A DNA stretch of 41,126 bases from ANME-2 cluster archaeon (GCA_014237145.1 JAAXOC010000111.1:1-41126), one strand, 5' to 3'; positions 7,139-15,450 are shown, counted from the stretch's first letter. The notes: generated by a model from the sequence alone, not told the origin. A program made the numbers and translations.

Positions 7139-7836
7139 GCATACTTCAGGTAGAAGGCGTAGTGTCAGGCTACACAGACATTAACATCCTGAACGGAGTA
7201 TCCATTCATATTGAAAAGGGTGAGATAGTCTCCATCATCGGGCCCAATGGTGCAGGCAAGTCCACATTGCTTAAAACCATTATCGGGATGCTAAAACCCA
7301 GGAGTGGTAGTATATTTTTTGACGGGCAGGACATTGCAGGTATGACCACACATAATATCGTGGCCAGAGGCATGGGATTTGTACCCCAGGAAAAGAATAC
7401 ATTCCCATCCCTGACAGTTATGGAAAACCTGGAGATGGGTGCTTTCCTTAAGCGAGAGATGGGTGATGTCTTAGAAGAGGTGTTTGACATCTTCCCGGTA
7501 CTTCGGGATAAGAAGCACCAGAGGGCCACCACTTTAAGCGGTGGTGAGATCAAGATGCTGGCCATGGGTAGGGCAATGATGCCGGAGCCGCAAGTACTGC
7601 TGCTGGACGAGCCCACAGCAGGGCTGTCCCCAAAGTTAAGGGAAGTCGTGTTTGAGGAGATCAAGGATATTAACGGCACAGGGACCACCATCCTGATGGT
7701 GGAACAGAATGCTAAAAAGGCGCTGTCCATATCCCACAGGGGTTACGTGCTGGAGATGGGGGAGAACAGGTTTGAAGGCGAAGGCTCAACCCTGCTGGAA
7801 GATGAAAATGTCCTGAAACTTTATTTGGGTGGGTGA
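7135..7836 (+). CDS. livF: Branched-chain amino-acid ABC transporter ATP-binding protein LivF
   Basis: The second ATPase of the importer, 233 residues. Walker A is GPNGAGKST, the signature is LSGGEIKMLAMGRAMM, Walker B is VLLLDEPTAGLSP, and LMVEQNAKKAL is the LivF form of the H-loop region (Glu-Gln instead of Glu-His, usual in LivF). FVPQEKNTFPSLTVMENLEM is the Q-loop region. It is the last gene of the livHMGF operon. The stop is 25 bases from the stop of the convergent livK gene. Confidence 0.93.
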   Translation: MSILQVEGVVSGYTDINILNGVSIHIEKGEIVSIIGPNGAGKSTLLKTIIGMLKPRSGSIFFDGQDIAGMTTHNIVARGMGFVPQEKNTFPSLTVMENLEMGAFLKREMGDVLEEVFDIFPVLRDKKHQRATTLSGGEIKMLAMGRAMMPEPQVLLLDEPTAGLSPKLREVVFEEIKDINGTGTTILMVEQNAKKALSISHRGYVLEMGENRFEGEGSTLLEDENVLKLYLGG

Positions 7837-7837
7837 C

Positions 7838-7852
7838 AAAAAAGAAAAAAAA
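7838..7852 (-). terminator. T-rich terminator of livK
   Basis: On the minus strand, 9 to 24 bases after the livK stop, the sequence is CTTTTTTTTCTTTTTTG. Runs of T without a stem are the usual archaeal termination signal. The same tract on the plus strand is A-rich, so it would not serve livF. Confidence 0.5.
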
Positions 7853-7861
7853 GGGAACCGA

Positions 7862-9115
7862 TCACTCAAGATCGATTGACTCTCCCCATACTACATTACC
7901 ATCTGTTCCAACGTACCACTGGGCATAATTGGCAGTGTCTGCCGATATGTCCCCATTTTCATCAAAGGTAATATCACCCGATGCACCCTTGTAGTTGATA
8001 TCTTTTCCTTCCCGAATCAATTTCAGACCAGTACCGATATCGGTTACTTCCTCCCCCGGTGGATTTGCTACGGTCCTTAAATTGTCCCGGATAGCAGTGC
8101 CATCTGAACTTCCTGCCTTCTCTATTGCCAAGGCAATGACAGCTGCTGCATCATATGTTTGGGGTGTGAAGGTGGTAGGTTCTTTATTGTATTTGTTGAC
8201 ATATGCTTCTTTAAAATCCTCATATGCCGGGCCTTCTGGAAATGGTGCTGTGCCTTTGAACCCCTTTATTATATAGTTCCCATCAACGTCTTTACCAACC
8301 ATTTCTGCAAATGTCTCATCCTTAAGTCCTTCAGAGAGCAGCCAGTCAGTTTTATCCATAATGCCCTTTTCATATGCTGCCTTTAAGATCAGGCTGCCTG
8401 TCTCAGGATAAGATATCAGTATAATGACATCTGGATTGCCTTGTGCTGCCTTTTCGACCTCGGAATTGAACATGGTGGCCTGTGGGTCGTATTTTACCCG
8501 GTCCAGTATTTCTCCACCCATGTTTTCAAACTCCTCTACAAATACTGTTTCAAAACCTACACCATACGCATTGTTCAGTACAAGAGTGCTGGCTGTGGTA
8601 TAGTTCTTTTCTATTGCCAGAAGTGCCATCGCCCTACCCTGAAGAGCATCTGATGGGCAGGTTCTGAAGTAGAAATCATTGTCTTCATACGTGGTAAAGT
8701 CAGGCGCAGTATTGGAAGATGATATCTGGACCACGTTGTTACTTGTAGTTATGTCAATAAATGACAGGCTTATGCTGCTGCCTGCTGCCCCTATGATCGC
8801 AGGGACTTTATTTATCTTGACAAGTTTATTGGCAGCATCCACTGCTGCTATCTCCGAGGTCTGGGAATCTTCATTGATCATTATTACTTGTGTTCCCAGC
8901 AAGCCGCCGTTCGCATTCACTTCTTCGATGGCAAGTTTAGCTGCATTTTCCATAGGTCCGCCGTATGGGGCAAGATCGCCTGTGATCGACAGTAATGTAC
9001 CGATCTTTACCTCCTCTTGTTCTACAGTATCAGTAGTATCAGTACACCCTGATAATGTAACTATTGCAACGATGAACATTATTGCAATTAATCCTTTAGC
9101 ATGTGATTTTAACAT
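7862..9115 (-). CDS. livK: Branched-chain amino-acid ABC transporter substrate-binding lipoprotein LivK
   Basis: The external binding protein, 417 residues. A signal peptide (residues 1-24) ends in the lipobox TLSGC, so Cys is probably lipid-anchored; a Thr/Glu-rich linker follows. The periplasmic-binding-protein type 1 fold starts with VKIGTLLSITGDLAPYGGPM, then AAKLAIEEVNANGGLLG and EDSQTS, the LivJ/LivK/AmiC signature region. IIGAAGSSISLSF and VVQISSSNTAPDF are the ligand-binding loops. A strong Shine-Dalgarno AAGGAGG (complement of 9123-9129) precedes ATG 9115. The gene is convergent to livHMGF and must be transcribed separately, perhaps to give more binding protein than permease. Confidence 0.92.
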   Translation of the reverse strand: MLKSHAKGLIAIMFIVAIVTLSGCTDTTDTVEQEEVKIGTLLSITGDLAPYGGPMENAAKLAIEEVNANGGLLGTQVIMINEDSQTSEIAAVDAANKLVKINKVPAIIGAAGSSISLSFIDITTSNNVVQISSSNTAPDFTTYEDNDFYFRTCPSDALQGRAMALLAIEKNYTTASTLVLNNAYGVGFETVFVEEFENMGGEILDRVKYDPQATMFNSEVEKAAQGNPDVIILISYPETGSLILKAAYEKGIMDKTDWLLSEGLKDETFAEMVGKDVDGNYIIKGFKGTAPFPEGPAYEDFKEAYVNKYNKEPTTFTPQTYDAAAVIALAIEKAGSSDGTAIRDNLRTVANPPGEEVTDIGTGLKLIREGKDINYKGASGDITFDENGDISADTANYAQWYVGTDGNVVWGESIDLE

Positions 9116-9215
9116 ATATATTCCTCCTTAAATCATCCTGGAAGTAATCATCATGGATGAGTTCTTCCTAATGTTTTTTTGGGTAGGGCTTTTTACTTAA
9201 AGTTATCGTTTTTTT

Positions 9216-9358
9216 GAGACCGTTACAATTCGTGTTGGTGAATTTAATTAAACCACAGATAAACACAGATGAACACAGATTTTCAGGTAGCGTATCCGCG
9301 TTTATCGGCGTTCGTCTGCGGTTAGTTTGATAATACCAACATGTAATGTGACGGTCTC
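9216..9358. repeat. 143-bp hairpin repeat, copy 1
   Basis: A long inverted repeat. The outer arms (GAGACCGTTACAATTCGTG at the left; CATGTAATGTGACGGTCTC at the right) match over about 24 bp with few mismatches. The inner arms, CCACAGATAAACACAGATG and GTTCGTCTGCGGTTA, also pair. The whole unit can fold into one long hairpin. Copy 2 follows after eight bases (GTTTTTTT), at a period of 151 bp. It lies upstream of the livK promoter. It encodes nothing and looks like a non-autonomous mobile element. Confidence 0.75.
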
Positions 9359-9366
9359 GTTTTTTT

Positions 9367-9509
9367 GAGACCGTTAAAATTCTTGTTGGTGAATTTAATT
9401 AAACCACAGATAAACATAGATGAACACAGATTTTCAGGCAGCGTATCCGCGTTTATCGGCCTTATTCTGCAGTAAGTTTGATAATACCAGCATGTAATGT
9501 GACGGTCTC
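9367..9509. repeat. 143-bp hairpin repeat, copy 2
   Basis: The second unit is nearly identical to copy 1, with scattered substitutions (for example GTTAAAATTC for GTTACAATTC, and AACATAGATG for AACACAGATG). It ends in the same GACGGTCTCG followed by a T-run. The tandem pair occupies most of the space between livK and the DUF22-like gene. Confidence 0.75.
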
Positions 9510-9617
9510 GTTTTTTTTAACCTGTGCAGTTGAGTTAACTGAAGAAGACTGCGAAATTATAGGATTGCAGATAGAGTAATTTTGTCCCAAGGCTGTGGAT
9601 ACTCGATACAGGAAAAT

Positions 9618-10025
9618 TCATCTATTGACAATTATGGGGAATACATTAATTACACCCAGCAGATCACCCTTCTCGATCATCCCATCCAGTATAGGGAGAA
9701 AAACAATACTTGAGATATTCCTTTTACTTTCCACCAGTGCCACACCTTCAGATTGCACATTAAGTACAGTACCCAGGGCATGGTGGCAAAAAGCGCACGG
9801 TAATGATATTGTGTTTTCATACACAACTGTTTTCTTAATAGGGATTTGTATAACATCGCCCTTTTTAACCGCCACATCCCCAGCAGAAATAAGCATTTCC
9901 CATTTTCCTTCAGTTGAAATAGTAAAATTATACGGTACTGCGGATACATTTTCCCTCTCGATATGGTCCATTCCACCCAATACCAGTTGTATAGGGACCA
10001 GCAGGACATTTTCATTACCAGCCAT
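9618..10025 (-). CDS. Conserved archaeal protein, DUF22-like
   Basis: A 135-residue soluble protein rich in beta strands. It has LISAGDVAVKKGDVIQIPIK, then SLPCAFCHHALGTVLNV and a final FLPILDGMIEKGDLLGVINV. The repeated 'KKGD/EKGDLLGV' strand-turn pattern and the C-x2-C-H motif fit my recollection of the archaeal DUF22 family, which has no known function. The start ATG is preceded on the minus strand by a TATA-like GTTATATATC (near 10045), giving a short leader. Monocistronic, flanked by the 143-bp repeats and hisF. Family name is tentative. Confidence 0.6.
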   Translation of the reverse strand: MAGNENVLLVPIQLVLGGMDHIERENVSAVPYNFTISTEGKWEMLISAGDVAVKKGDVIQIPIKKTVVYENTISLPCAFCHHALGTVLNVQSEGVALVESKRNISSIVFLPILDGMIEKGDLLGVINVFPIIVNR

Positions 10026-10210
10026 GATATATAATAATTAGCGTTTATGATATATAACTTACTTTTTACACATCTTTCCTCAAACACAATATTTGTCGCA
10101 TTCCTTTCCCACCAGACTAAGATCAGTCATATCCTTCATTTACAGCACAACAATTAAAAACTATCATACGGTAATACTTCCATCCTTACCAATTTTCAAG
10201 AGGAACAAAT

Positions 10211-10975
10211 ATGGATTATAGAAGAATCATCCCCTGTCTGGACGTAAAGGACGGCCGCCTTGTCAAAGGCGTAAATTTTATAGACTTAAAAGACGTGGGC
10301 GACCCGTCAGAGAACGGTGCAGCCTACAGTGAAGCGGGAGCCGACGAACTGGTTTTCCTGGACATCACAGCGACTATTGAGAACCGGAAAACCATGGTCG
10401 ATGCCGTGGCAAGAACAGTAGATAAAATCTCCATACCGCTGACCGTAGGCGGTGGCATAGGAAGTATCCAGGACATACAGGCAATGCTGGACGTAGGTGT
10501 ATCTAAAGTATCAATTAACTCGGCCGCAGTACGAACTCCAGGGCTTGTTAAAGAAGCGTCATCAGAGTTCGGCAGCGAAACATTGACCATTGCCATAGAT
10601 ACCAGGCAGAACCCACAACTGCCGTCAGGGTTTGAGGTTATGGTTAACGGAGGCAACAAACCTACTGGCATCGATGCTGTCCAGTGGGCAAAACAGGTGG
10701 AAGAATCAGGCACTGGTGCCATCCTCCCCACCAGCATGGATGCTGACGGTACCCTGGCTGGATATGATATCCCTATGACCAGGGCCATTGCCGATGCGGT
10801 TGACCTCCCGATTATAGCATCCGGCGGTGCCGGCACGCTCGAACATCTTTATGAAGCCATAACTGATGCTCATGCAGATGCCGTACTGGTTGCGTCCATT
10901 GCACACTTTGGCACATATACTATTCAAGAGATGAAGGAGTACCTGGCAGGAAAAGGCATCCCTGTAAGATTGTAG
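10211..10975 (+). CDS. hisF: Imidazole glycerol phosphate synthase cyclase subunit HisF
   Basis: The TIM-barrel cyclase of histidine synthesis, 254 residues. With HisH it turns PRFAR plus ammonia into IGP and AICAR. Catalytic Asp11 is in IIPCLDVKDGR and Lys19 in LVKGVNF. The phosphate-binding loops are VGGGIGS and ASGGAGT, and the second catalytic Asp is in TIAIDTRQ (about 130). GAILPTSMDADGT replaces the commoner GEILLTSMDRDGT. A ribosome-binding site, GAGGAA, precedes ATG 10211. No other his genes are near. AICAR also feeds purine synthesis, and purM follows directly. Confidence 0.95.
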   Translation: MDYRRIIPCLDVKDGRLVKGVNFIDLKDVGDPSENGAAYSEAGADELVFLDITATIENRKTMVDAVARTVDKISIPLTVGGGIGSIQDIQAMLDVGVSKVSINSAAVRTPGLVKEASSEFGSETLTIAIDTRQNPQLPSGFEVMVNGGNKPTGIDAVQWAKQVEESGTGAILPTSMDADGTLAGYDIPMTRAIADAVDLPIIASGGAGTLEHLYEAITDAHADAVLVASIAHFGTYTIQEMKEYLAGKGIPVRL

Positions 10976-11019
10976 TATTTCGAAGTCTTTTTGATGTATT
11001 GAAGTCCTTTCTGCAATAT

Positions 11020-12018
11020 ATGACTAAAAAGATGACCTATGCCAGTTCAGGCGTGGACATACATCTGGAGGAAAGGGCCATCAAGGCGCTTGCCTCCGAA
11101 ATAACATATAAACGTATAGGGTTAGGTGCACCGCTGACAGACATCGGCCACTATGCCGGTCTTATCGCGTTCGGTGAATATGCCCTTGCCCTGGCCACTG
11201 ACGGTGTAGGTTCCAAGGTCCTCATTGCAAACGAGATGAAGCGCTGGAACACGGTGGGCATAGACTGTATGGCCATGAATGTGAACGACCTGCTGGCCAT
11301 AGGCGCAGAACCCCTTTCTTTTGTGGACTATCTGGCAATCGCAAAGCCGGATGAGGAACAGATGGCGCAGATAGGGGAAGGGCTCCAGCGTGGAGCAGAA
11401 CTTAGCAGGCTGACAATTGTGGGTGGTGAGACTGCAACTTTGCCAGAGATCATCAATGGGTTCGACCTGGCCGGTACCTGCCTGGGGGCGGTCAGGAAGG
11501 AGCAGGTCATTACTGGTGAGCATGTTAAAGAGGGCGATGTTCTGGTAGGAGTACCAAGTTCAGGAATCCACAGCAATGGCTATACCCTAGTGCGCAAGAT
11601 CATTGAGCGATCCACCTTTAATTACCATGACCCGTTCCCTCTTAATCCAGAAACCACGATCGGCGATGAACTGCTCATCCCTACGCGCATCTATATTGAG
11701 ATACTTGATGTGATAAAGGAATGCGAGGTTCACGGTCTGGCCCATATCACAGGCAGTGGCCTGTTAAAACTTCGAAGGATTAGCGACCTTGGATTTGATA
11801 TTCATTCACCTCTAAAGCCCCAGCCAATTTTCAGGTTCCTGCAGGAACAGGGAGAAGTTGACGAACTTGAGATGTATAAGACCTTCAACATGGGTATGGG
11901 ATTCTTAATTGTGCTGCCAGAACAGGATGCTCAGCGGGCGGCTGAGATCACAGGCGGCAGGATCGTGGGTGAGATCATTAGTTCAGGAATACGAGTTCGG
12001 GAATTGGAGATTGTTTAA
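11020..12018 (+). CDS. purM: Phosphoribosylformylglycinamidine cyclo-ligase PurM (AIR synthetase)
   Basis: Converts FGAM plus ATP to AIR in purine synthesis. The N-terminus MTYASSGVDIHLEERAIKAL is typical, followed by LALATDGVGSKVLIA, IGIDCMAMNVNDLLAIGAEP-like text (VGIDCMAMNVNDLLAIGAEP), IVGGETATLPE and VGVPSSGIHSNGYTLVRKI. The C-terminal domain has HGLAHITGSGLLKL and FNMGMGFLIVLP. ATG 11020 is used; ATG 11032 (MTYASS) is an equally good start and TTG 10999 is possible, with no clear ribosome-binding site to decide. It follows hisF after about 45 bases, so the two may be co-transcribed. Confidence 0.94.
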   Translation: MTKKMTYASSGVDIHLEERAIKALASEITYKRIGLGAPLTDIGHYAGLIAFGEYALALATDGVGSKVLIANEMKRWNTVGIDCMAMNVNDLLAIGAEPLSFVDYLAIAKPDEEQMAQIGEGLQRGAELSRLTIVGGETATLPEIINGFDLAGTCLGAVRKEQVITGEHVKEGDVLVGVPSSGIHSNGYTLVRKIIERSTFNYHDPFPLNPETTIGDELLIPTRIYIEILDVIKECEVHGLAHITGSGLLKLRRISDLGFDIHSPLKPQPIFRFLQEQGEVDELEMYKTFNMGMGFLIVLPEQDAQRAAEITGGRIVGEIISSGIRVRELEIV

Positions 12019-12208
12019 TTATTGAAAATTATCGTACAAATCCAGGTGCTTTTAAAACGGGCGGTTCCGAAAATTATATTTTACATATTTACCTTTCAGT
12101 ACCTGAATTTCATTTTATTATAAATAGATGAGACCAATATTGAAAGTTTATTACGGATTTGTGTCCGGAACAACAGTATTTAACAGATGATAACAAGGTG
12201 CCTCGAAC

Positions 12209-13501
12209 ATGGTTACAATAAAACCTTTCAAAACCACTTTAATAAATCCACAACTGTCACAGCGAGACCGGCTGGTATGCCCGGTCTATGATACCATTGA
12301 TGAGACCGAATATGGCAGGTATGGCGGTGAAGAGAATAATGTTATAAATATTACCACACGCAGGGCCGGTGTTGACAGTGAAGAGTTCATCGCAAATGCA
12401 AAAAGATGCCTTAAGCGTTTCTTTGATGAACAGATACTTGTAGAACGGGATGAACCTGCACTATATATTTACGGCATCAAGTACACCCTCTCCGAAAATA
12501 TTCTGAGCCAGATACCAGAAATAGCCAGGAGGAATATCTATTTTGCTTTTGGGTTGGTTGGCCTTGTAAAGGTGGAGGAGCTGGGAAGGGGCAGTATTGT
12601 GGGGCATGAGAGGATTTTTGAGAAACATACAATTGAACGCTATAACCTGATGAAGGCGTGCGGCATGAACTTCTCACCTATTGTATCTGAATACAACATG
12701 CCCGGGCATGAGATTAATAATATTCTCGAAGACTACCTTGGCTTTAAGCGACCCGACCTGGTCTTGAGGGAAGAACGCCCGCCTCTGGTGGACCTGGAAC
12801 TGAAGGGCACCAGGCACCTGCTGTGGGAGATCACTGAAACTGAAATAATCGGGAAGATACAGCAGCTAATGAAAGATGAGAAGGTCTTGATACTGGACGG
12901 GCATCACCGGTATAATGCAGCCAATGAACTTCGCATGAAGGATGGTGTGGACCATACTATGATGATGTTCATGGAAGGCGGGGACCGTGCCCTCTTGCTG
13001 CTGCCCTGGCACAGGGTGGTAAGGCATGTGGATGTGGGTAAGCTTGGGTTGCAGGTGAAGCGGTACTTTGAGACAATACGGGAAGGGGACCTGGATGATG
13101 GATTCCACAATGCATTACAGGATAGTGATGGTAAATATGATGTAAGGATAGGGTTGTATGATGGTGAGACGTTTTCTGTGCTGAAGGCAAATAAAGAGGA
13201 TGTTAAGCGGCTTTCAGTGGAATTGGGGGAGAACGTGGGGCTGGACTATATCGCATTGAATGAATGGATCATCGGGCCCTGTGTGGATAATTGCAATACA
13301 GATGATGTGGTCTTTGTGGATAGTATGGATGAAGCTGTTAACAAGGTTGATACCCAGGGATTTGATATGGCTTTCCTGATAAGGCCCCTTGCTATTGAAG
13401 ATGTGGAGTACAAGGCTCATGTGGAGATGAAGAATTTTCCCCAGAAGTCTACATTGTTCCTGCCCAAGGTTGCTGAGGGGATAATGATGCGGCGGTTTTA
13501 G
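12209..13501 (+). CDS. DUF1015 family protein
   Basis: A 430-residue cytoplasmic protein of the DUF1015 family, which is widespread, of unknown biochemical function, and has been suggested to be an ATPase or kinase-like. Family features are CPVYDTIDETEYGRYG near residue 26 (in place of the usual SPPYDVI), RRNIYFAFG, and the hallmark ILDGHHRYNAANELR near residue 230. C-terminal features are DGETFSVLK and DMAFLIRPLAIEDVE, ending LFLPKVAEGIMMRRF; the usual form is KSTYFYPKL..G. The 190 bases upstream hold a TATA-like TTATTATAAATA at 12116-12127. It is probably monocistronic. Confidence 0.85.
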   Translation: MVTIKPFKTTLINPQLSQRDRLVCPVYDTIDETEYGRYGGEENNVINITTRRAGVDSEEFIANAKRCLKRFFDEQILVERDEPALYIYGIKYTLSENILSQIPEIARRNIYFAFGLVGLVKVEELGRGSIVGHERIFEKHTIERYNLMKACGMNFSPIVSEYNMPGHEINNILEDYLGFKRPDLVLREERPPLVDLELKGTRHLLWEITETEIIGKIQQLMKDEKVLILDGHHRYNAANELRMKDGVDHTMMMFMEGGDRALLLLPWHRVVRHVDVGKLGLQVKRYFETIREGDLDDGFHNALQDSDGKYDVRIGLYDGETFSVLKANKEDVKRLSVELGENVGLDYIALNEWIIGPCVDNCNTDDVVFVDSMDEAVNKVDTQGFDMAFLIRPLAIEDVEYKAHVEMKNFPQKSTLFLPKVAEGIMMRRF

Positions 13502-13559
13502 GGGGTAGGGGCAGATGCAGGTGGCAGGATTTTCGTCTTTTAATTGATGAGGGTAATAT

Positions 13560-14155
13560 TCAGAGCATGATCTTTGCTTTTATTTGAGCAATATCATGTT
13601 CTATCATTATGATCCTCTCGTCGAAATGAGATTTGAAATCATCCCGGCTGTGCCGGATTTCTGATGTTATTTCTATCCTGTTTTGATCGATTTTACTACC
13701 AAGATCAACTCCGAGACCATCTATTTTACCACCAAGATCATCTCCGAGACCATCTATTTTACCACCAAGATCCCGAGACCATCTATTTTGCTACCAAGAT
13801 CATAAAAACCGTTCTTTGACACATGAATGAGCTCTTTTAGCAAATCCGCCGCAGTGTCCAGTCTTTCATCAGTTTCCCCATCATCCACAAGCTTGTAGAA
13901 GCTTTCATATTCCCCTGTATGGGTGAAATATTCTTTTTCAAGATCAGTGACGTTTATGAGAGTATTTTTAATGTTTACTGCCTTTATGAATCTCTCTAAA
14001 TCTGTCTCATCTCCTTCAGCTATAATTTTTACTCGTCTGTCCGGGAGATTTGCCACATACCCTTTTATATCTAATGCTTTGGCTATGTCTACGATTTTTG
14101 CCCGGAATCCGGATTGCTGGACATCACCTGAGATATGGAGAATTGCTTTTTTCAT
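13560..14155 (-). pseudogene. Acylphosphatase-domain protein with repeat tail, frameshifted
   Basis: From ATG 14155, an acylphosphatase-like domain fills the first 90 residues: LHISGDVQQSGFRAKIVDIA carries the phosphate-loop Arg and GYVANLPDRRVKIIAEGD carries the substrate-binding Asn. As it stands, translation stops at 13754 after 133 residues. Four bases (AGAT) are missing from the first of three 33-bp repeat units at 13773-13801. Restoring them opens the frame to TGA at 13560-13562, giving exactly 200 codons with a tail of DLGGKIDGLGD units and a helical end (DFKSHFDERIIMIEHDIAQI). The break is therefore recent, or is reversible slippage. A ribosome-binding site (AAAGGAAT) precedes the start. 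A related gene lies at 17187. Confidence 0.75.
13680..13801 (-). repeat. 33-bp coding tandem repeat
   Basis: Read on the minus strand, units start GATCTTGGTGGTAAAATAGA and end TGGTCTCGGAGAT. Units lie at 13740-13772 and 13707-13739 (33 bp each), a shortened first unit at 13773-13801 (29 bp) and a partial one at 13680-13706. Each full unit encodes 11 residues, DLGGKIDGLGD. The 4-bp shortfall of the first unit causes the frameshift. Confidence 0.85.
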
Positions 14156-14170
14156 TCAAAAATTCCTTTG

Positions 14171-14393
14171 GTTTGAAGTGGACATAAAGGTTATGGATGA
14201 GGAAGCTTCAACAGTTGCAGAGTTTCATGGTGTAAGGACTAAGGGTGCACTTTTCATTTTGCTAAAATCGGTGAAAGATGGTTTGCTTGGTAAAGGTGAA
14301 TCGCTTGCAATATTCCAGCAGATGCTTGAGGATGGTTTCTGGCTTGCCTGGGATACGGCAGTGGAGTTTGAAAGGATCTTATTTTTGATGTGA
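14171..14393 (+). pseudogene. PIN-domain toxin (DUF3368-type) C-terminal remnant
   Basis: An open frame reads VDIKVMDEEASTVAEFHGV, then RTKGALFILLKSVKDGLLGK and QQMLEDGFWLAWDTAVEFER, ending at TGA 14391-14393. This is the C-terminal pattern of DUF3368 PIN proteins (vDE..A...A...G....GtLgiLl.AK..GLi....p.l..L...GFWls...y...L). The N-terminal PIN core, with its acidic residues, is gone; the frame runs into the start region of the divergent acylphosphatase gene. The cognate antitoxin is absent. It is a decayed toxin-antitoxin module. Confidence 0.6.
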
Positions 14394-14520
14394 AGATGGT
14401 TGTATTGTTCCATGTTCAAATTCGTAGTATTTTGTTGGATTTACCCCCTTCGATAATATTGTTCGTGTTTACCACATAATTGCGAAATATTTTTCCAAAA
14501 TATTCTACAAACAAAAAAAC

Positions 14521-14634
14521 CATTATCATGATTATGAGAATGCAAATGTTTATATATGTCATAATCATAATGAGGTAATTACAGAGGAATTGACAGTTCG
14601 GATATCAGGTGTTTTTAATATCTAGTCTGTCAAT
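14521..14634 (+). promoter_or_regulatory. TATA box inside an inverted repeat, followed by a hairpin leader
   Basis: A perfect 10-bp inverted repeat (ATGATTATGA at 14528-14537, TCATAATCAT at 14559-14568) brackets the TATA element GTTTATATATG at 14548-14558. Further downstream, ATTGACAG at 14589-14596 pairs perfectly with CTGTCAAT at 14627-14634, with an inner GATAT/ATATC stem. The predicted transcript of the gene at 14656 would carry this hairpin in its leader. The arms around TATA look like an operator; the leader may control translation. Confidence 0.5.
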
Positions 14635-14655
14635 ATTCACAGCAAGGTGAATAAA

Positions 14656-14853
14656 ATGTCAAAGATAATGCACGCTCAGATGGTCATTATAGAAGATGAC
14701 CTAATCGCCCTTAAAGAGAAATCGGGTGAGAAAAACACCAAGGATGCTCTCGCCAAGGCTGTGGCGCACTACCTTGAATGCGAATATACGCAATCAACTG
14801 ATATGTGGGCAAAGAAACTTGAGAAGGCAATGAAGAAGAAATCTAAGGAGTAA
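14656..14853 (+). CDS. Small conserved protein, DUF5371-like
   Basis: A 65-residue basic protein, MSKIMHAQMVIIEDDLIALK then EKNTKDALAKAVAHYLECEY and a lysine-rich end, KKLEKAMKKKSKE. It resembles the Methanosarcinales-restricted DUF5371 family. The layout (short strand, two helices, 'TKDALAKAV..YLEC') also recalls ribbon-helix-helix proteins, so DNA binding is possible but unproven. ATG 14656 is chosen because AAGGTGA lies six bases upstream; a GTG at 14647 is part of that site. Its 3' end carries the AAGGAG ribosome-binding site of the pilin gene, so the two form an operon. Confidence 0.65.
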   Translation: MSKIMHAQMVIIEDDLIALKEKSGEKNTKDALAKAVAHYLECEYTQSTDMWAKKLEKAMKKKSKE

Positions 14854-14859
14854 ACAAAA

Positions 14860-15360
14860 ATGAAATCAAATAGGCAATATAGTAAAGATGAGAAAGCAGT
14901 GTCCCCGGTCATTGGTGTGATCCTAATGGTGGCTATCACTGTCATCCTGGCTGCAGTCATTGCGGCGTTCGTGTTCGACATGGGTGGAAATTTGGCTCCA
15001 GCACCACCGTCGGCTAGTATTACAGCATCAAATAATGCTGCTAGCACGACTTATGATATAAAAATAGTTCATACTGGTGGAGATTTAATTAAAGGTACTG
15101 AATGGAAAATATCGGTAGTTGATGAAGGGGATGTACCGATATATGTTACTTCAGAAGCAGGTGATGATTTTGCGGTCGGTTCACAGATATGTGTAAATAG
15201 TACAATAAAACCAAATAGCATCTCGTTTAATTTTGAAACTTACGATTGGACTTATGCCGCTGCTGATCTTGGTTTAGTCCAAGGTGATAAGTACGACGTT
15301 AAGATAGTACATATACCTTCAAATTCAATGGTACTAAATACTGTAGTTGAGGTAAGGTAA
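14860..15360 (+). CDS. Archaeal type IV pilin (Pilin_N / DUF1628 domain)
   Basis: A 166-residue pilin-like surface protein. The N-terminus is the archaeal class III signal: a basic leader ([13 protein letters not shown]) followed directly by [20 protein letters not shown], the hydrophobic assembly helix after which PilD/EppA-type peptidase cleavage occurs. The rest is a beta-rich head ([40 protein letters not shown]). Pro/Ala-rich APAPPSA links the parts. A ribosome-binding site AAGGAG lies nine bases upstream. A hairpin-plus-T terminator follows. No pilus assembly ATPase or platform protein is visible, so this is an orphan pilin or adhesin using machinery encoded elsewhere. Confidence 0.85.
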   Translation: MKSNRQYSKDEKAVSPVIGVILMVAITVILAAVIAAFVFDMGGNLAPAPPSASITASNNAASTTYDIKIVHTGGDLIKGTEWKISVVDEGDVPIYVTSEAGDDFAVGSQICVNSTIKPNSISFNFETYDWTYAAADLGLVQGDKYDVKIVHIPSNSMVLNTVVEVR

Positions 15361-15370
15361 AACACATTTC

Positions 15371-15399
15371 AATCCCCTATTAAAGGGGATTTTTTTTCT
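15371..15399 (+). terminator. Hairpin with T-tract after the pilin gene
   Basis: AATCCCCT (15371-15378) pairs with AGGGGATT (15384-15391) around a 5-nt loop, followed directly by TTTTTTTCTTTTTTT. It is a textbook stem plus T-run, ten bases after the pilin stop. Confidence 0.8.
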
Positions 15400-15450
15400 T
15401 TTTTTAACAATCACCCTTCATTGCAATATGCCATATATTCTAATAGTAAA

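Noticed and set aside
13680-13801. Possible CRISPR array or MITE
   Set aside because: The units are contiguous without spacers and encode an in-frame 11-residue repeat of a protein.
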